The position numbers and the translations under genes were made by a program. DNA of 64,000 bases from Phlegmacium glaucopus (taxonomy: Eukaryota > Basidiomycota > Agaricomycetes > Agaricales > Cortinariaceae), in assembly GCA_015039465.1 (NCBI GenBank), contig MU130366.1, positions 1 through 64,000 on the forward strand. The letters run 5' to 3'. The notes below the pieces were generated by a model that was given only the letters and a program-made list of their open reading frames with translations, had not been told where the DNA came from and did no database searches. Position 1 is the stretch's first letter. Each line of letters starts with the position of its first letter. Positions 22,138 to 32,929 of this stretch are shown here, piece by piece.

Positions 22138-22262
22138 AGAGAAACAGGTATACAAATATAAAATCCTGAAGGTAGTTGAGATGGGTGAAGGGTTAATGAA
22201 TGAATTTGTAGTTGTCAAAAACTCTAGGGCTCAGACCAATGGAGTGCCAGCAGCTAACCCCC
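22138..22262. repeat. Direct repeat flanking a family A unit (right copy)
   Basis: The same block as at 19,190-19,320, differing at a few positions. It lies about 80 bp beyond the right edge of the family A unit. Confidence 0.7.
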
Positions 22263-22519
22263 AAAATTCCCAGATGATGGTGCACTATTGTCTCCCCCAA
22301 AAGGGCAGTTTAAGATAATTGTTTATGTTTCTGTGAGTTAATGGAGAGATTTTGGATGTGTTGTGGGACTATATTGTCAAGTGATCTCCAGTATCAATGA
22401 AAAGAGTCTGATGACCAGTGTCCCATTGCTTTGATGATGTCAGGCATGGTTCCTGCAATAAGTAGCTATTAGGGAACAGTTGCAAGGTTAAACCAAGCAA
22501 CTCTCCTTACACTCATGTC

Positions 22520-22797
22520 CTTGGATAACCCCATAAACATTGTTGGTGCAGATCCTGTATCTGCACCTTAACTATTTATACTAAGATACATGGTCTGTGT
22601 GCAAATATGTACTTGTTTGTATAGTGATAAGGATTGGTCCATAATACTAAACTACTAAGCAGATAGCTAATCAGCCTTGTGACTAAGGCATAATGACTAA
22701 GACTACGGATCTAGGTCAGAGATGGGTAAGGGTAGGCGCTTCTGTAGGAAGCTTGTGATGGGACATCACATGGTGACAGAGGGTGTCAGGTAGTGCT
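22520..22797 (+). mobile_element. Partial solo LTR, family G (copy 2)
   Basis: Matches 11,310-11,600 of copy 1 (ctgcaccttaacta, gactaaggcataatgac, catggtgacagaggg). Both ends are missing. The right edge abuts the broken recombinase ORF of the DIRS relic. Confidence 0.7.
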
Positions 22798-23573
22798 GAA
22801 GGAAGGTTCTTTTGGTGAACAATTGGTGTCCTTGGTGTGTAGTGTAAGCAAACAAGGGTAATGTATGTGAAGTGTAGGTTATGTGTAAGTGGTTTTTTAG
22901 AAATGTGATAGGATTAATGGGATTTTGTTGTTTGACAATTACAATGTCTTGTCCTTGGTGATGGGTGTTCATGTGTGGCAGATGGAGCATGTAGGCTGAA
23001 GCATTGCAAGGCGACCTTTTAAGGTCAGTACAAGATGGCAACAAAAGAGTGGAAGCATTGGAAATATGAGAAAGTCCACCAAGGTCCCCAAAAGGCAGTG
23101 ACTGCACAAGCAGTGAAAGTGGCATCTAAAGGATCTGTCAAGTCTAAAGCGTTAATAAATTGAATAAGCATGATGGCATTGATGGGCATGTGAAGAGGTT
23201 TTTTGGAATGAGCTGGAGTGAGGTGGTCCACACTGTTTAAGATGAATCGTAGTTGAGCACTGCCTTTCCAAGCAATGTTATGGATGGTGTGCCATGTCTT
23301 TATAGTGGATATTTGTCCCTGTGCCATTTTTCCTGCATATTTTCCTGCACTTGAAGCTGCGAAAGTGCATAGAATAAACTTGTTGGCCAGAAGTTGTAAA
23401 TGATTTGGAATGTCTTCTAAGTCACAGAATTGAATGAAGTCTTTGACAGTACTGGAGTAACAGCTAATAGTAGCGCTAGCCCATCCTTTTTGTAAAACTT
23501 TGTAAATGTGTGATTGGGTTTTGAGAGAAAGATGACGATTTTGAGAATGGAGCTGGTGATGTGGCAAATTTGG
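22798..23573 (-). pseudogene. DIRS relic 1: tyrosine recombinase, truncated and frameshifted
   Basis: The N-terminal SAM-like part is in one frame (about 23,573 to 23,050): GWASATISCYSSTVKDFIQFC, LCTFAASSAGKYAGK, DPLDATFTACAVTAFWG. A frameshift then moves the catalytic half to an overlapping frame (23,125 to 22,800): YMLHLPHMNTHHQGQDIV, PLFAYTTHQG. The C-terminal HxxR and Tyr region is absent, so the enzyme cannot be active. These motifs match tyrosine recombinases of agaricomycete DIRS-like retroelements as I remember them. Confidence 0.8.
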
Positions 23574-23581
23574 GGTCTGAA

Positions 23582-25065
23582 TAGTGTTTAAAAGTCTGGT
23601 CCGGTCCGGTTTTTTGACCCTCAGGGCCTTTAGCCAAGACCATAACCGGTCCACCTCGGTCCTAGGACCAAAAAAAACCAATGTAAACTGGTCCTAAGTG
23701 GTCCAGTCTGGTCTTTTTTGGTCCTAGGACTGGTCCTGGTCCTAACTGGTCTTCTGCTGACAAACATATATTTTTTGTATCAAAAACGGTTGTTAAGTTT
23801 GATAATAGCTTCCAAACGAGCCCAAGAACATTAAATTCTATTAGGATTTGGATTTTCTACAGTAATACCAGTAAAATGCCTTATTTTAGTGAATATTTTA
23901 GACTATTTTACAGATCTATTCATTTCTCAGCCAGTTTTTATTGGATTTTCATGATATTGGGCTTGTTGGAAAGGGGTAATTAGGGCTATCCCTTGCCGGT
24001 TCAAACTGGTCTGGACCTCAAAAGACCGGTGATAGGATCCATATAGCCTCTAGGTTCGTAAACTGGTTATTTTTGCGATTTAACAACTTCGCAGTATATG
24101 CGGATGCCTCGCGGGTACCAACTTCACTCGCACCCTCATTCACGGTTGTCGCACATCCTTCGCACATCACACAACATGATATAGGCCTCGCATAACCTTC
24201 GTACATCACTTCTATGACCTTTGTAACTATCCAACGCACCCTCATTCCTCTTTGCATTTCATACTTCGACATATCTTCAACTCTCTCTATCAATACTGGA
24301 CTTAGCCATTTCTTTCCTTCGCAACCACACCTTTGCACAGCTTCTCTTTAATCTCGCGGTCTTTCACGGCTTGCATACACATCCCTTTCACTGGTTTGAT
24401 CATGGTCCGTGTTGTTTTTAACTTACTTTCTTTTAACTTTCCATATATATTATTATTTTATCATCTCCTTCGAAACAGGAGGTCATACAACTGACCTCCT
24501 TACTCATCACTTCTATTGTTATTCTATCCCCTATTTCTTTGTTACCAAACTACTGGGCCCATGTGACTTCACATTAGCTCAATTTTTACATTACTGTTTC
24601 GCATATCCGCACCTGGCTAGCTTGTTACTCTTGTATTAAGTACCTGTAGCAAGTAGGAGGGAGGTGAACAAGAGACAGCCAGAGTTTTGATCCCATAAAC
24701 TTTGCAGCAATGTTCTAAGTCAATAGTCTCATCCTTCAAGCTACTTCGCGAACCGCGTTATCATTCGTGAACCGCGTTATCATTCGCGAACCGCGTTATC
24801 ATTCGCGAACTTCACTATCCTCGCGGTCTACTCTTCTTGCGTATTTCAATACCGCGGACTTCTCTTTAAATTCTATCGAGGAAATCTACATTAACCCCTC
24901 TGAACTATGTTACTACTTGCGGTCTGATCCCACCGCAGGTACATCACTGGTTAATCGAGACCGGTCTTTTTCTGGTCTTTGATTCTCAAAAATCAAAAGA
25001 CTGGACCACTGGTCTGGTCTGGTTACGGTCTTTTTCCAGTCTCATAACCAGACCTTCAAACACTA
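23582..25065. mobile_element. hAT-type element with TAGTG termini (copy 2), carrying a family A unit
   Basis: Left TAGTGTTTAAAAGTCTGG, right read inward TAGTGTTTGAAGGTCTGG, flanked by a perfect 8-bp duplication GGTCTGAA at 23574-23581 and 25066-25073. The interior is built of ggtcctaggaccagt-like words. A family A unit is nested at 24,030-24,946; without it the hAT is about 560 bp. Confidence 0.93.
24030..24946 (+). mobile_element. LTR-like unit, family A (CpG-rich, probably youngest copy)
   Basis: 917 bp from TGATAGGATCCATATAG to CAGGTACATCA, flanked by CCGG and CTGG (3 of 4 match). It keeps CG dinucleotides where other copies have TG or CA, for example acttcgcagtatatgcgg here against ccttcacagtatacttgc near 17,990. 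It contains a tandem of cgttatcattcgcgaac at about 24,750-24,800. Confidence 0.85.
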
Positions 25066-26575
25066 GGTCTGAAAAAGAATGGGATGAGGAAGAGATTGTC
25101 CTGATGTGTTTGATGGTATAGTGTATTTTTTCAAATGATAGCTGGGTGGATGATTAGGGTGGGATGATAGCTGGGTGGATGATTAGGGTGGGTATGGGCT
25201 AAAGGTATGATAGGAATAGGAACATTAGGGTATGTGATAGTGTAGGATGTGGTCAATGAACACATAATGTTAATTGTTAGAGAAAAACAATGGAACTATA
25301 TTAGTAAGCAAGGATCAAGGTAAAGTAGCTAAAGTCAAAAAAGGCATCAGAACTGACAGCAATGTGAAGGTATCTAAACTACATGGTAAATTTGTGGCAG
25401 GTAAGCCTCAAGAGGGTCTATCTGCAATATTTGAGGTGGATGGCACATATAAAGAAGATATCCATATGCTATGGGTACTTAAAAGCAATGTTATCCATTG
25501 TAAGACTGAGTTTTGTTCTGGACTATGTGATTTTCCTCCAATAGCATGAATGACTCCTTGGTTGTCTGACTTTATAGTGAAATAGATATTGGAGAAAACG
25601 ATGGAAAATTGCAAGCATTAGACCAATTTTGATGGCAATAAATTCAGCCCAACCTATGTTCCAACCATTTTTGTTCCAGCCATCTTTTAGCATCCAGGAG
25701 TCCCATTCTCAATTGAAAACTACCCCAATGCCCCAAGAGGATGACACATCAACCCAAAATTCTATACTGGAGGCTGCAGGAGGTGATGTTAGGATCAAGC
25801 CACAGAAGCTAAGTGATATCTTTTCTCACCACCATTGTACATCTGATAGTACACTGGGGTTAGGTGTCTTGCATGAGAAAGGGAGTGTGAATGTGACAAA
25901 GAGGAGGCAAAGCATGAAATTGCTGGTAAACATGAGCGGCCATTGGGAAATGCTAGGGAACAGTGTACAAGTGTTCCTAAAAGTGATTCAGCATCTTTAA
26001 CAGCAAATTTCTTTTCTGACATCCAAACCTTGAGCTTTGTAAGGTATTGAGCTTTCTTCTATTGAGGAATTTTGATGGTTTTTGATGGTATATCCCAAAT
26101 AAAACCTAAGGACTTGAAGCTGGATGCAAACAGTCTAGTCTTACACTCTTTCCATAGCCATCTGAGCTGGTTTGCTAGATTGTATAGGTCTTGTAATGAG
26201 TATGAATATGTATATGGAGAGTCGGAGATTGAGTTGAGTGGGTAGTGAAAGAAGGCAAAGTTGTCCACCCAATTTTTCACTGGCTCAAAAATTTTGGAAG
26301 ATGAAACTGCCATCATAGCATCAACTGTTTTACCAAAGATGCCTCCTGAGCTAGCAGCTCCGAAAGAAGCATTGTGATCTATGTAGAAGAGATTGTTCCA
26401 ATGTATGACAAAATTATGCTGTTGGGATGGGATGATTGGGCAGTGGTGATACGCTGCATCAACATTGAGTGTTACCACCTAAGTTCCGGCAGGTTTATTA
26501 ACTATGATTTTTCTAATGTCATCAAAAGTACCCCAGTTGCATCTAAAGTTCTCCATATCAATTTCCACAATTACC

Positions 26576-26897
26576 AAGGTCTTTACTCTCCCCCACACAT
26601 TCTGAGCAGAATCTGCTTGGATCCAAGCATATTCCGAGTGGATCTGAGCACTTTTTGAGTGTATTCTGAGTGGAATTTACTCAGATCTGCTTGGACTGCT
26701 AGGAATGGAACCTATATACCTCCCTAACCTTAACAAAGCCCTAACAAAAACTTAACAAAAACTTAACAGAAGTATTTTCCCAATAAATTTGTGTCTTATT
26801 TACTTGGATCAACTTGGAATCTGCTTGGAATCTGCTTGGAATCTGCTTGGACTCTGCTTGGATCTGAGCAGAATGTGTAGGGGAGGGTAAAGTACTG
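26576..26897. mobile_element. hAT-type MITE, CTCCCCCAC family (short copy)
   Basis: 322 bp with ends AAGGTCTTTACTCTCCCCCA and, read inward, CAGTACTTTACCCTCCCCTA. Flanks CAATTACC (26568-26575) and CATTTACC (26898-26905) match at 7 of 8. The structure matches the 12,375 copy with a shorter minisatellite and with TG/CA in place of its CG sites. It interrupts the reverse transcriptase of DIRS relic 1. Confidence 0.9.
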
Positions 26898-27024
26898 CAT
26901 TTACCGAGGAGCAAAGTGGATCATTTAGAGGAAACAAGAAGTCTTGCACAACTCTGAATTCATCAGTGGTGTGTGGCTTTAAGACAATTCCTAGTGGCGA
27001 TGTTCAGAATGGGCCTATTATAAG

Positions 27025-27502
27025 TAGTGTTTGGAAGTCCAGTTGCAGGACTGGAAAAAGACTGGTCTCGAAAGACCAGTAGTTGGTCCTATGACCGGTC
27101 ACTGGTGGTTTTGTAGCCCCTATTTTTCCCTTTAAAACAAGATAAAGACCGTATTTATTGATCAAATATTTACTGAGGAAAAAATAAAACAGTAAAAATG
27201 TACACAAAATAGTAGGAAACAAATAATATCACCATAGAATTGTCAATTCTCAATGGAATTTAATGTTCTTGGGCTTATTCTAAAGGTATAGATCACATCT
27301 ACATATTTGTTTGATGTTATATATGAAAATATGACCAGTATTTGTCAAAAGTCCGGTCCAGGACTGCAAAAAACTGATATGGACCGGTCCTAATTGGTCC
27401 AGTCTGGTCTTTTGACCTTCTAGAAGCTTAGTGGACCAGTTGCAGTCCCAGTCCTGCCCAAAAATACCAAAAAACCAGACTGGACCAGACTTCCAAACAC
27501 TA
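27025..27502. mobile_element. hAT-type MITE with TAGTG termini (copy 3)
   Basis: 478 bp; both TIRs read inward begin TAGTGTTTGGAAGTC. Flanked by a perfect 8-bp duplication ATTATAAG at 27017-27024 and 27503-27510. It interrupts the reverse transcriptase of DIRS relic 1. Confidence 0.94.
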
Positions 27503-27545
27503 ATTATAAGTTCTAATCTGGAGCAAGAAAGAGGACCAGTGTATC

Positions 27546-28007
27546 TGTTAGGGCAACTGTGATGCTGACTTAGTCAAGCTAGCAGGGGATCCTAAATTTA
27601 ATATATTATAAATGTGACTATGACTAACTAACCTAGCAGGGGATCCTAAAAGGAAAAGATAGGGATCCCTGCTAAGGTGAGGAGGTATTTAAGTACAGAT
27701 ATGGACATAACAGACATATGAAAATAAATAAATAAATGATATGAGAATAAAATAATAAAAGTGGTGTCAGATAAAATAATGAAATAATTACAAAGTCGTA
27801 AGTTTGGTTTGGGTCAGGTCCAATCAGGGGTTGTGGTAGAGTCAGGGCCAATTAGTTTGGACAAGCAGTCAAGTTTGCCGATGAGGTGGAGTGTAGGTGT
27901 TCTGGAGTGAGATCAGGTTTGGATGTGAAATTGGGTTTGGGAGTGAGATTGGGTTTGGGGCCAATTGGGTGTCAGGAGTTGGGCTCAAAATCGGGTGTCC
28001 CCTAACA
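27546..28007 (+). mobile_element. Solo LTR, family D (copy 2)
   Basis: 462 bp from TGTTAGGGCAACTG to GGGTGTCCCCTAACA. The flanks gtatc and gcgca do not match, so one side may have been rearranged. It marks the upstream limit of recognisable DIRS relic 1 sequence. Confidence 0.85.
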
Positions 28008-28019
28008 GCGCAGCCCTAT

Positions 28020-28580
28020 TGTACCATGGCTACCAAAGATCAGTCCAGTTTGGTTCTTCAACATTTTTGAAGAACCAAGAACCAAACTGAAGGGTCTCCC
28101 ACCAGACTGAACTGGAACTGGAATAGGAACAAATAGAACTGGTTCAGTTGGTTCAGTCCAGTTCTAGGACTGGTTCAAACCATGAAACTGATAAAAAAAA
28201 ATCTAAACCTTGCAAAAGCAAGGTATTTTGTTTTTTCTTCTTTTCATGCATTATTTAGACATTATTACATTGACATTAAAATAAATTAATGATGTTGTCA
28301 CCCAGAGTGTACCCCCCAGCCCCCAGCAAGGAGGGGTTGCTAGTCATTGCCTACAAAAATCATTGTACTCTATTAAAATGAAGTAAATAACCTACCATCT
28401 GTCACAATAATGTGTAGTTGTCAATGTCATCTATGCAGTTGTCAACATCATCATTGAAGTTGTCAACATCAGTGTGTTGTTGTAGCTCAGTGTTGTAGCT
28501 CATTTAGGGTTCCAAGGTCCAGTTGCAAGACTGGAAAAAGACCACAACTGGACTGGACTGGACCAGAAAAAGACCAGACT
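28020..28580. repeat. Degenerate TAGTG-type hAT debris and a C/G hairpin
   Basis: 28,040-28,200 and 28,505-28,580 are full of ggttcagtccagttctag and gaccagac words like the interiors of the TAGTG elements but lack clean ends. A hairpin of the CCCC-loop-GGGGTTGC type lies at about 28,312-28,340. No gene is seen. Confidence 0.5.
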
Positions 28581-28846
28581 ATGCTCTCCATCGTTTTCAC
28601 TATCGACATGCTCCTAAGCATCTACCATCCATTTGTTCCTTGGTTAGTGATCCAACAAAGCGATCAATCTACTATTTGCATTGGTCATAGGCTCGCGTTT
28701 GATTGTATCTTTGGTCCATCATTTCAAGAATGGCCCCTTTATGGATGCATCAACTACATCTCCCATTATGTAAAAGGCTTTGTCATCATTGTTGTGGCTA
28801 TGGACCCACAAGTCTTCCCCTCAGCCATCTATCTTGCTGTACTTTA
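28581..28846 (+). repeat. Third copy of the 39-40 kb repeat-unit ORF segment
   Basis: The reading frame MLSIVFTIDMLLSIYHPFV to MDPQVFPSAIYLA is almost identical to minus-strand frames at 39,918-39,418 and 40,525-40,088. It is cut off at the MITE end that begins at 28,847. Function unknown. Confidence 0.75.
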
Positions 28847-29175
28847 CAGTCCCCCACATACTCCGCCAGACTCCAGTGGACTCCACATAATCCACCAGAC
28901 TCCACCCGGATTCCACTGGAGTCCAGTATGTCACATCCTGTCACATACTGGACTCCAGTGGAGTCTGGGTGGAGTCTGGTGGACTATGTGGAGTCCACTG
29001 GAGTCCGGTGGAGTCCGGCAGAGTCCATTGGAGTCCATTGGAGTCCAGTGGAGTCTGGCAGAGTCTGGCAGAGTCTGATGGAGTCTGATGGAGTCTGGCA
29101 GAGTCTGGCAGACTCCATCAGACTCTATTTCATTTATGCTAGAATACCATCAAAATTGCAGTACTTTACTGTCCC
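28847..29175. mobile_element. CTCCCCCAC-type MITE ends and gagtcc arrays
   Basis: A left-type end GTACTTTACAGTCCCCCACA begins at about 28,847 and is followed by 250 bp of ggagtcc/gagtctgg arrays. A second left-type end GTACTTTACTGTCCCCCACA begins at about 29,160. No right end is found, so at least two truncated copies abut. Confidence 0.65.
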
Positions 29176-29299
29176 CCACAGGATCTGATCAGAGTCTAAT
29201 TAATTGGACACTAATTTCTAAGTAGAACTTCTATACTGTGAATTTTCTTGGATACAAAAAATTCAATATTATTTATTTCATTAATATAATAACATAAAA

Positions 29300-29558
29300 A
29301 TATCAAAATAAATACCCCTGTGAGAGGGGTTGCTGGTGTTATTTTCATGGCCTATAAAAAATAAAAAGTAAAAAGTAAAAAGTAAAAAGTAAAAAAATAA
29401 ATAGAGAACCCGTAAGGGGTTTTCTCGTTGTCGTAGCAAAAAATGAGGGAGGGAGGTAGCCGCTGGTCTCTTTTTTACACGTCTGGGTATCGTTGAACGT
29501 ATGTGGGTGTCGTCATACGTGTTGTCGCACGCGTCTGGGGGCCTTCATACGCGTCCGG
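29300..29558. repeat. aaaagt microsatellite and C/G hairpins
   Basis: Five tandem aaaagt units lie at about 29,358-29,392, with C-run/G-run hairpins at about 29,311-29,330 and 29,407-29,425. The segment after 29,440 is CpG-rich (cgtctgggtatcgttgaacg and similar) and contrasts with its surroundings. No gene seen. Confidence 0.55.
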
Positions 29559-30864
29559 TGATATGATTTAAATCTGCATAAGCATGGTTTTTGCAATTTT
29601 TATCTATTATTTCAGCATAAATATTAATTAATGCACCAATAACTGGTTAATACAACTGATAATAAACAAGGGAATCAGAGTTGTCTACCCTACAACTGCT
29701 GATTAGACCTATTACTGTGTGACTTAAATGCATATAGTTAATAAGTGTGGTCAATAGACTATCATTTGTTACACTACAAATTGCATGTCTGGATTAAAAC
29801 CAATAAATCCATGAATATCCTTATAGACTTGGCACAGGAAAAGTTAAATAAACAATATTGGGTTAGCAAATGTCATGGGGTGTGATTGTGGAGCAACAGA
29901 ATATTATTAATAAATATTCAGGGGAAGTTGGTGCCCTAGCAACAGTGGAAGCAGAATAACCAAGATAGTGGAACCATGTGATTGTGTGGGAATCATGATG
30001 ATTAAGGATAGGGGGAGTGCTGAACAATCATAAAGATTGTTTCCAGGCACAATAGGCACAGTTCCCACCAAGAGGGGTGGAAACTACCTAAAATTAGGAA
30101 CATGGGGCTAAAAATAGAACAACCCCTATGTTTCCAGGAACAATGAGTGCACATGGTGCCAGAACCAAAGTAAGGGTACCAGGAACCAGTATATCTATTT
30201 TTGGACATTATCTATTTTTAAGTATCTCAAATGTATAAAATACCTCCCAGGGTTTGTAAATAGTCAGAAAATTGGATTCTTTCTTTCCCCCCCTCATTTG
30301 CAACCTAGTACAGCTCACTGTCTTAGACATTGAGCAAGAACACTTGTCTTTGAGTAGTGGACTTGAAAATAAATCAGTTTCTCAGAGTTGTTTGACTTGT
30401 TGCAATAATTGTTGAATTGTTGTAAAAGTTGTTGTTGTGTTAAAGTCATAGCAGAAGCAAGGGGGCTTCTTGTGTATGCAATTGTGTTAAAGTCATAGCA
30501 GAAGTTTGAGTCTTCTTGTGTATGCAATTGTGTTGAAGTTGTAACAAAGTCTTGGACTTTTGTGTACACAAATTGTAAATCAATCAGTAAAGTCTTAGGA
30601 ATTCTTTGACTGATTGTTGGTGCAAGCCATAAATTGCAAAACCACTTAAAAGTTTGATCATCCTTCAATTGATCCAAATTATTGTTGTTGTTGTGTGTAT
30701 TAGTTGAAGTGAATTTCAAAGTCTTGGAAAGGTTATACTTTCTAGAAAACCCAACTTGCATTATTAAGATTGTATAAAGTATTGATTGAGTTATTGTTTT
30801 GAGTAGAGATTTTTATAATCTTGAAAATACACCTTTTCTCAACAACCTCTGTGCAGTTACATCA
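29559..30864 (+). mobile_element. LTR-like unit, family B (most complete copy)
   Basis: 1,306 bp from TGATATGATTTAAATC to GTGCAGTTACATCA. Flanks CCGG and CCGC match at 3 of 4. It contains the tandem blocks gtcatagcagaag...gtgtatgcaattg and lacks the foldback insertions of the 15,330 copy. It serves as the empty-site reference for the MITE at 20,645 and the foldback at 15,589. Confidence 0.8.
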
Positions 30865-30982
30865 CCGCATCTTTCAATGCACATCTGATGCCTGCACCAC
30901 ACATCACACACCATGCACCATGCATCATGCACCATGCACCTTGCACCACACCCTTCATGCACCTTGCGCTGTACCCCACTCA

Positions 30983-31597
30983 ATGACGATGTATGTCATA
31001 TTGCATCAAACCCCTCGATTCACCAACGCTCAGCTACGAGCTGCCCATAGCAACCTGAACATGCAGGAGGGCCGGCAGGACCAAATGCGTACTCCCAGGC
31101 GGCGTAATTATCGGGATAGGGACCAGCACCTCTCCAGGACGGCCAGTGGCAGCGGCCACCCTCACAATCCCTCACGATCACGGTCTCCCACACGACGGGC
31201 ACCAAATGTCCATGCTCGCCATTGTTTCTCACCTCCTCCTTACAACCGTCATCCATCAGCTACGCTATCCCCATCCAAGCAACCGACCTTTCCATCCAGC
31301 GCAGTCTCCCAAGGCCAGCCAGTCTGCGCTCTGTGCTTGGCCACTGACCCTCATGACACTAGAAAATGCCGCTCCAAGACGCTCTGGGACGGATCCAAGG
31401 CAAGGTGCCGAAAAAGCGACGAGGGAAGACTCATCACTCCATCAGGCACGATCCTATGCAGTGACTGGAACAACTGCTGGGGATGTGCGTCCAGCTCGCA
31501 TGAACATCATCACGAATGTTCAGGATGCGGAGTCAAGGATCACGGAGCTCAGAAATGTCCTCGAGCGCAGAAGAGGCCAGGCCCTCACTCCCTATAA
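30983..31597 (+). CDS. DIRS-like element 2: Gag-like zinc-finger protein
   Basis: The frame from the ATG at 30,983 gives about 204 residues with an Arg/Ser/Pro-rich middle (SRSRSPTRRAP) and a C-terminal Cys/His region: CALCLATDPHDTRKC, a spacer with LWDGSKARC and GTILCSDWNNCWGC, then CSGCGVKDHGAQKCPRAQK. This arrangement is typical of the first ORF of agaricomycete DIRS-like retroelements and probably binds element RNA. It overlaps the start of the polymerase reading frame at about 31,510-31,597. It is open throughout; an upstream in-frame extension to 30,821 falls in an unrelated repeat and was not used. Confidence 0.75.
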   Translation: MTMYVILHQTPRFTNAQLRAAHSNLNMQEGRQDQMRTPRRRNYRDRDQHLSRTASGSGHPHNPSRSRSPTRRAPNVHARHCFSPPPYNRHPSATLSPSKQPTFPSSAVSQGQPVCALCLATDPHDTRKCRSKTLWDGSKARCRKSDEGRLITPSGTILCSDWNNCWGCASSSHEHHHECSGCGVKDHGAQKCPRAQKRPGPHSL

Positions 31598-32237
31598 AGC
31601 CGACGCTTGGGAAATGTTACTTGAACACTGTAATCTACTTGTTAAATACCCTAAACTCCCCCTTGCTCTGCGAAAAGGTTTCGACGCTGGCATCCCGCCC
31701 ATTTATTTTACCTATGCACCTGCTAATAGTCCTACTTTACTTCAACACCCTGAGGCCTACCAAGAGGTAGTTGCTAATGAATTTAATCATGGTCGATTAT
31801 CGGCCCTTGTACGCATCAGGAAGTCAAGCGGCTTATCGGCCCCTTTCAGTCGTCACCTCTTTCATGGGTTCCCAAACCTGGCAAACCCGGCAAATATTGT
31901 GCAGTACATAATTTCTCTTATCCCCATACCCCTACCCCCTCTACATCCTCTATTAATCAATACATCGATGCGGACATGTACCCGTGCACATGGGGCACGT
32001 TCGCCACTATTTGTTTCACTATTCACAATTGGGCAGCTTGGCATTCCATGGGAGCCATCAAAGGCTATTCCTTTTTCATCAATCGTACCTTATCTTGGTT
32101 TCAAATGGAACCTGTCAGAACGCACGGTCAAAAGTAAAAAAGCTAAGTATAGAACAGCAATCAAAGATTGGTTGCCACGCTCCACTCACACACTGGAGGA
32201 AGCCTAGAAGCTTTACGGTAAACTTCTTCATGCTAGC
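31510..32237 (+). pseudogene. DIRS-like element 2: reverse transcriptase with core deleted
   Basis: The N-terminal part is intact (LTPYKADAWEMLLEHCNLL, GFDAGIPPIYFTYAPANSP). A frameshift near 31,796 moves the protein to another frame: RLIGPFQSSPLSWVPKPGKP, then YPCTWGTFATICFTI. At about 32,030-32,040 the sequence jumps to LGIPWEPSKAIPFSS in the first frame, skipping the palm region with the DVxEAY and VDD motifs. A TAG at 32,205-32,207 replaces a Gln that precedes KLYGKLLHA in relatives. The enzyme cannot work; the element would need help in trans to move. Confidence 0.82.
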
Positions 32238-32891
32238 TTGGTTATCCCGGCCGGCCGGGCCTACCTCACCAGTTTGGAAGCTCTTTTGGGCTCGTTCAAC
32301 AACAACCCATTCATACCCCATCACGCCCCCCGTCACACCGCAGCTGACCCCTCCTGGTGGCTTCATGAACTCAACTCACCCAAAATATCCCGCTCCATCC
32401 CAGGTCCAGCCTCAGTTACAGACAGTCGAGCCTTCTCTGACGCCAGCTCAGGTGTTGGCATCGGCATTGTTGTCGGTGACCAATGGAGGGCTTGGTGTCT
32501 CCTCCCAGGATGGAAGACAGATGGCAGGGATATCAGATGGGCAGAGGCCGTTGGTTTTGAGTTTCTTGCTTGCACTCTCTGTGCAGCAAGTCAACCTGGC
32601 CAGCACTTTCGAGTCTTTGGCGACAATCGAGGAGTCGTCGAGGGTTGGTGGAAGGGAAGAAGTAGGAATTGGGAGACAAATAAAGTATTCCATCACATCC
32701 ACGACATCTCAAATACTTACCAATGCATTTTTATCACACGCTATGTTACCAGCAGAGATAATCCAGCCGACGCTCCCTCAAGAGGACGCTACCCACCTCT
32801 TGCTCGTCTCCTCCCAGCAATCTGCATTCCGGATGCGCTCCAGCAATTTATCGTCGATTTCGACTACAAACCTCCCCCCTTCCAAAACTAA
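32238..32891 (+). pseudogene. DIRS-like element 2: RNase H domain
   Basis: An open stretch of 217 codons in the same frame as the polymerase, following its TAG stop. It carries TDSRAFSDASSGVGIGIV, then FRVFGDNRGVVEGWWKGR and ITRYVTSRDNPADAPSRG, the conserved acidic and C-terminal signatures of the RNase H of this retroelement class. It ends with PFIVDFD-like FIVDFDYKPPP. The domain is not broken internally, but it has no start of its own and belongs to a damaged polyprotein. Confidence 0.82.
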
Positions 32892-32929
32892 TACCAGCCT
32901 ACAAGACGCATCCCCCTCTTTTGTTTCAA

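Larger units (their letters stand above)
25074..27545 (-). pseudogene. DIRS relic 1: reverse transcriptase and RNase H, decayed
   Basis: Read on the minus strand from about 27,545: GPLSCSRLELIIGPF, then SPLGIVLKPHTTDEFRVVQD, then after a MITE NVDAAYHHCPIIPSQQ, FGAASSGGIFGKTVDA and KNWVDNFAFF (the VDD-type motif replaced by VDN), SLGFIWDIPS, then SLLGTLVHCSLAFPNGRS. RNase H follows at 25,614-25,408 with SDNQGVIHAIGG and SLYVPSTSNIADRPS. Two MITEs (26,576-26,897 and 27,025-27,502) interrupt the reverse transcriptase. Stops and frameshifts are frequent and CpG is rare. Together with the recombinase at 22,798-23,573 this is one minus-strand element of the tyrosine-recombinase class. Confidence 0.8.

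Noticed and set aside
28581..29188. A 165-codon ORF spanning repeat unit and MITE
   Set aside because: The second half (PPHTPPDSS..., ESGGV...) is a translation of gagtcc arrays; only the first ~85 codons correspond to the repeated ORF.
31984..32900. Long open frame (part of a 408-codon ORF) over the DIRS polymerase region
   Set aside because: Its first two thirds are out of frame with the reverse transcriptase and RNase H motifs; only the last part (after about 32,930) belongs to the recombinase.
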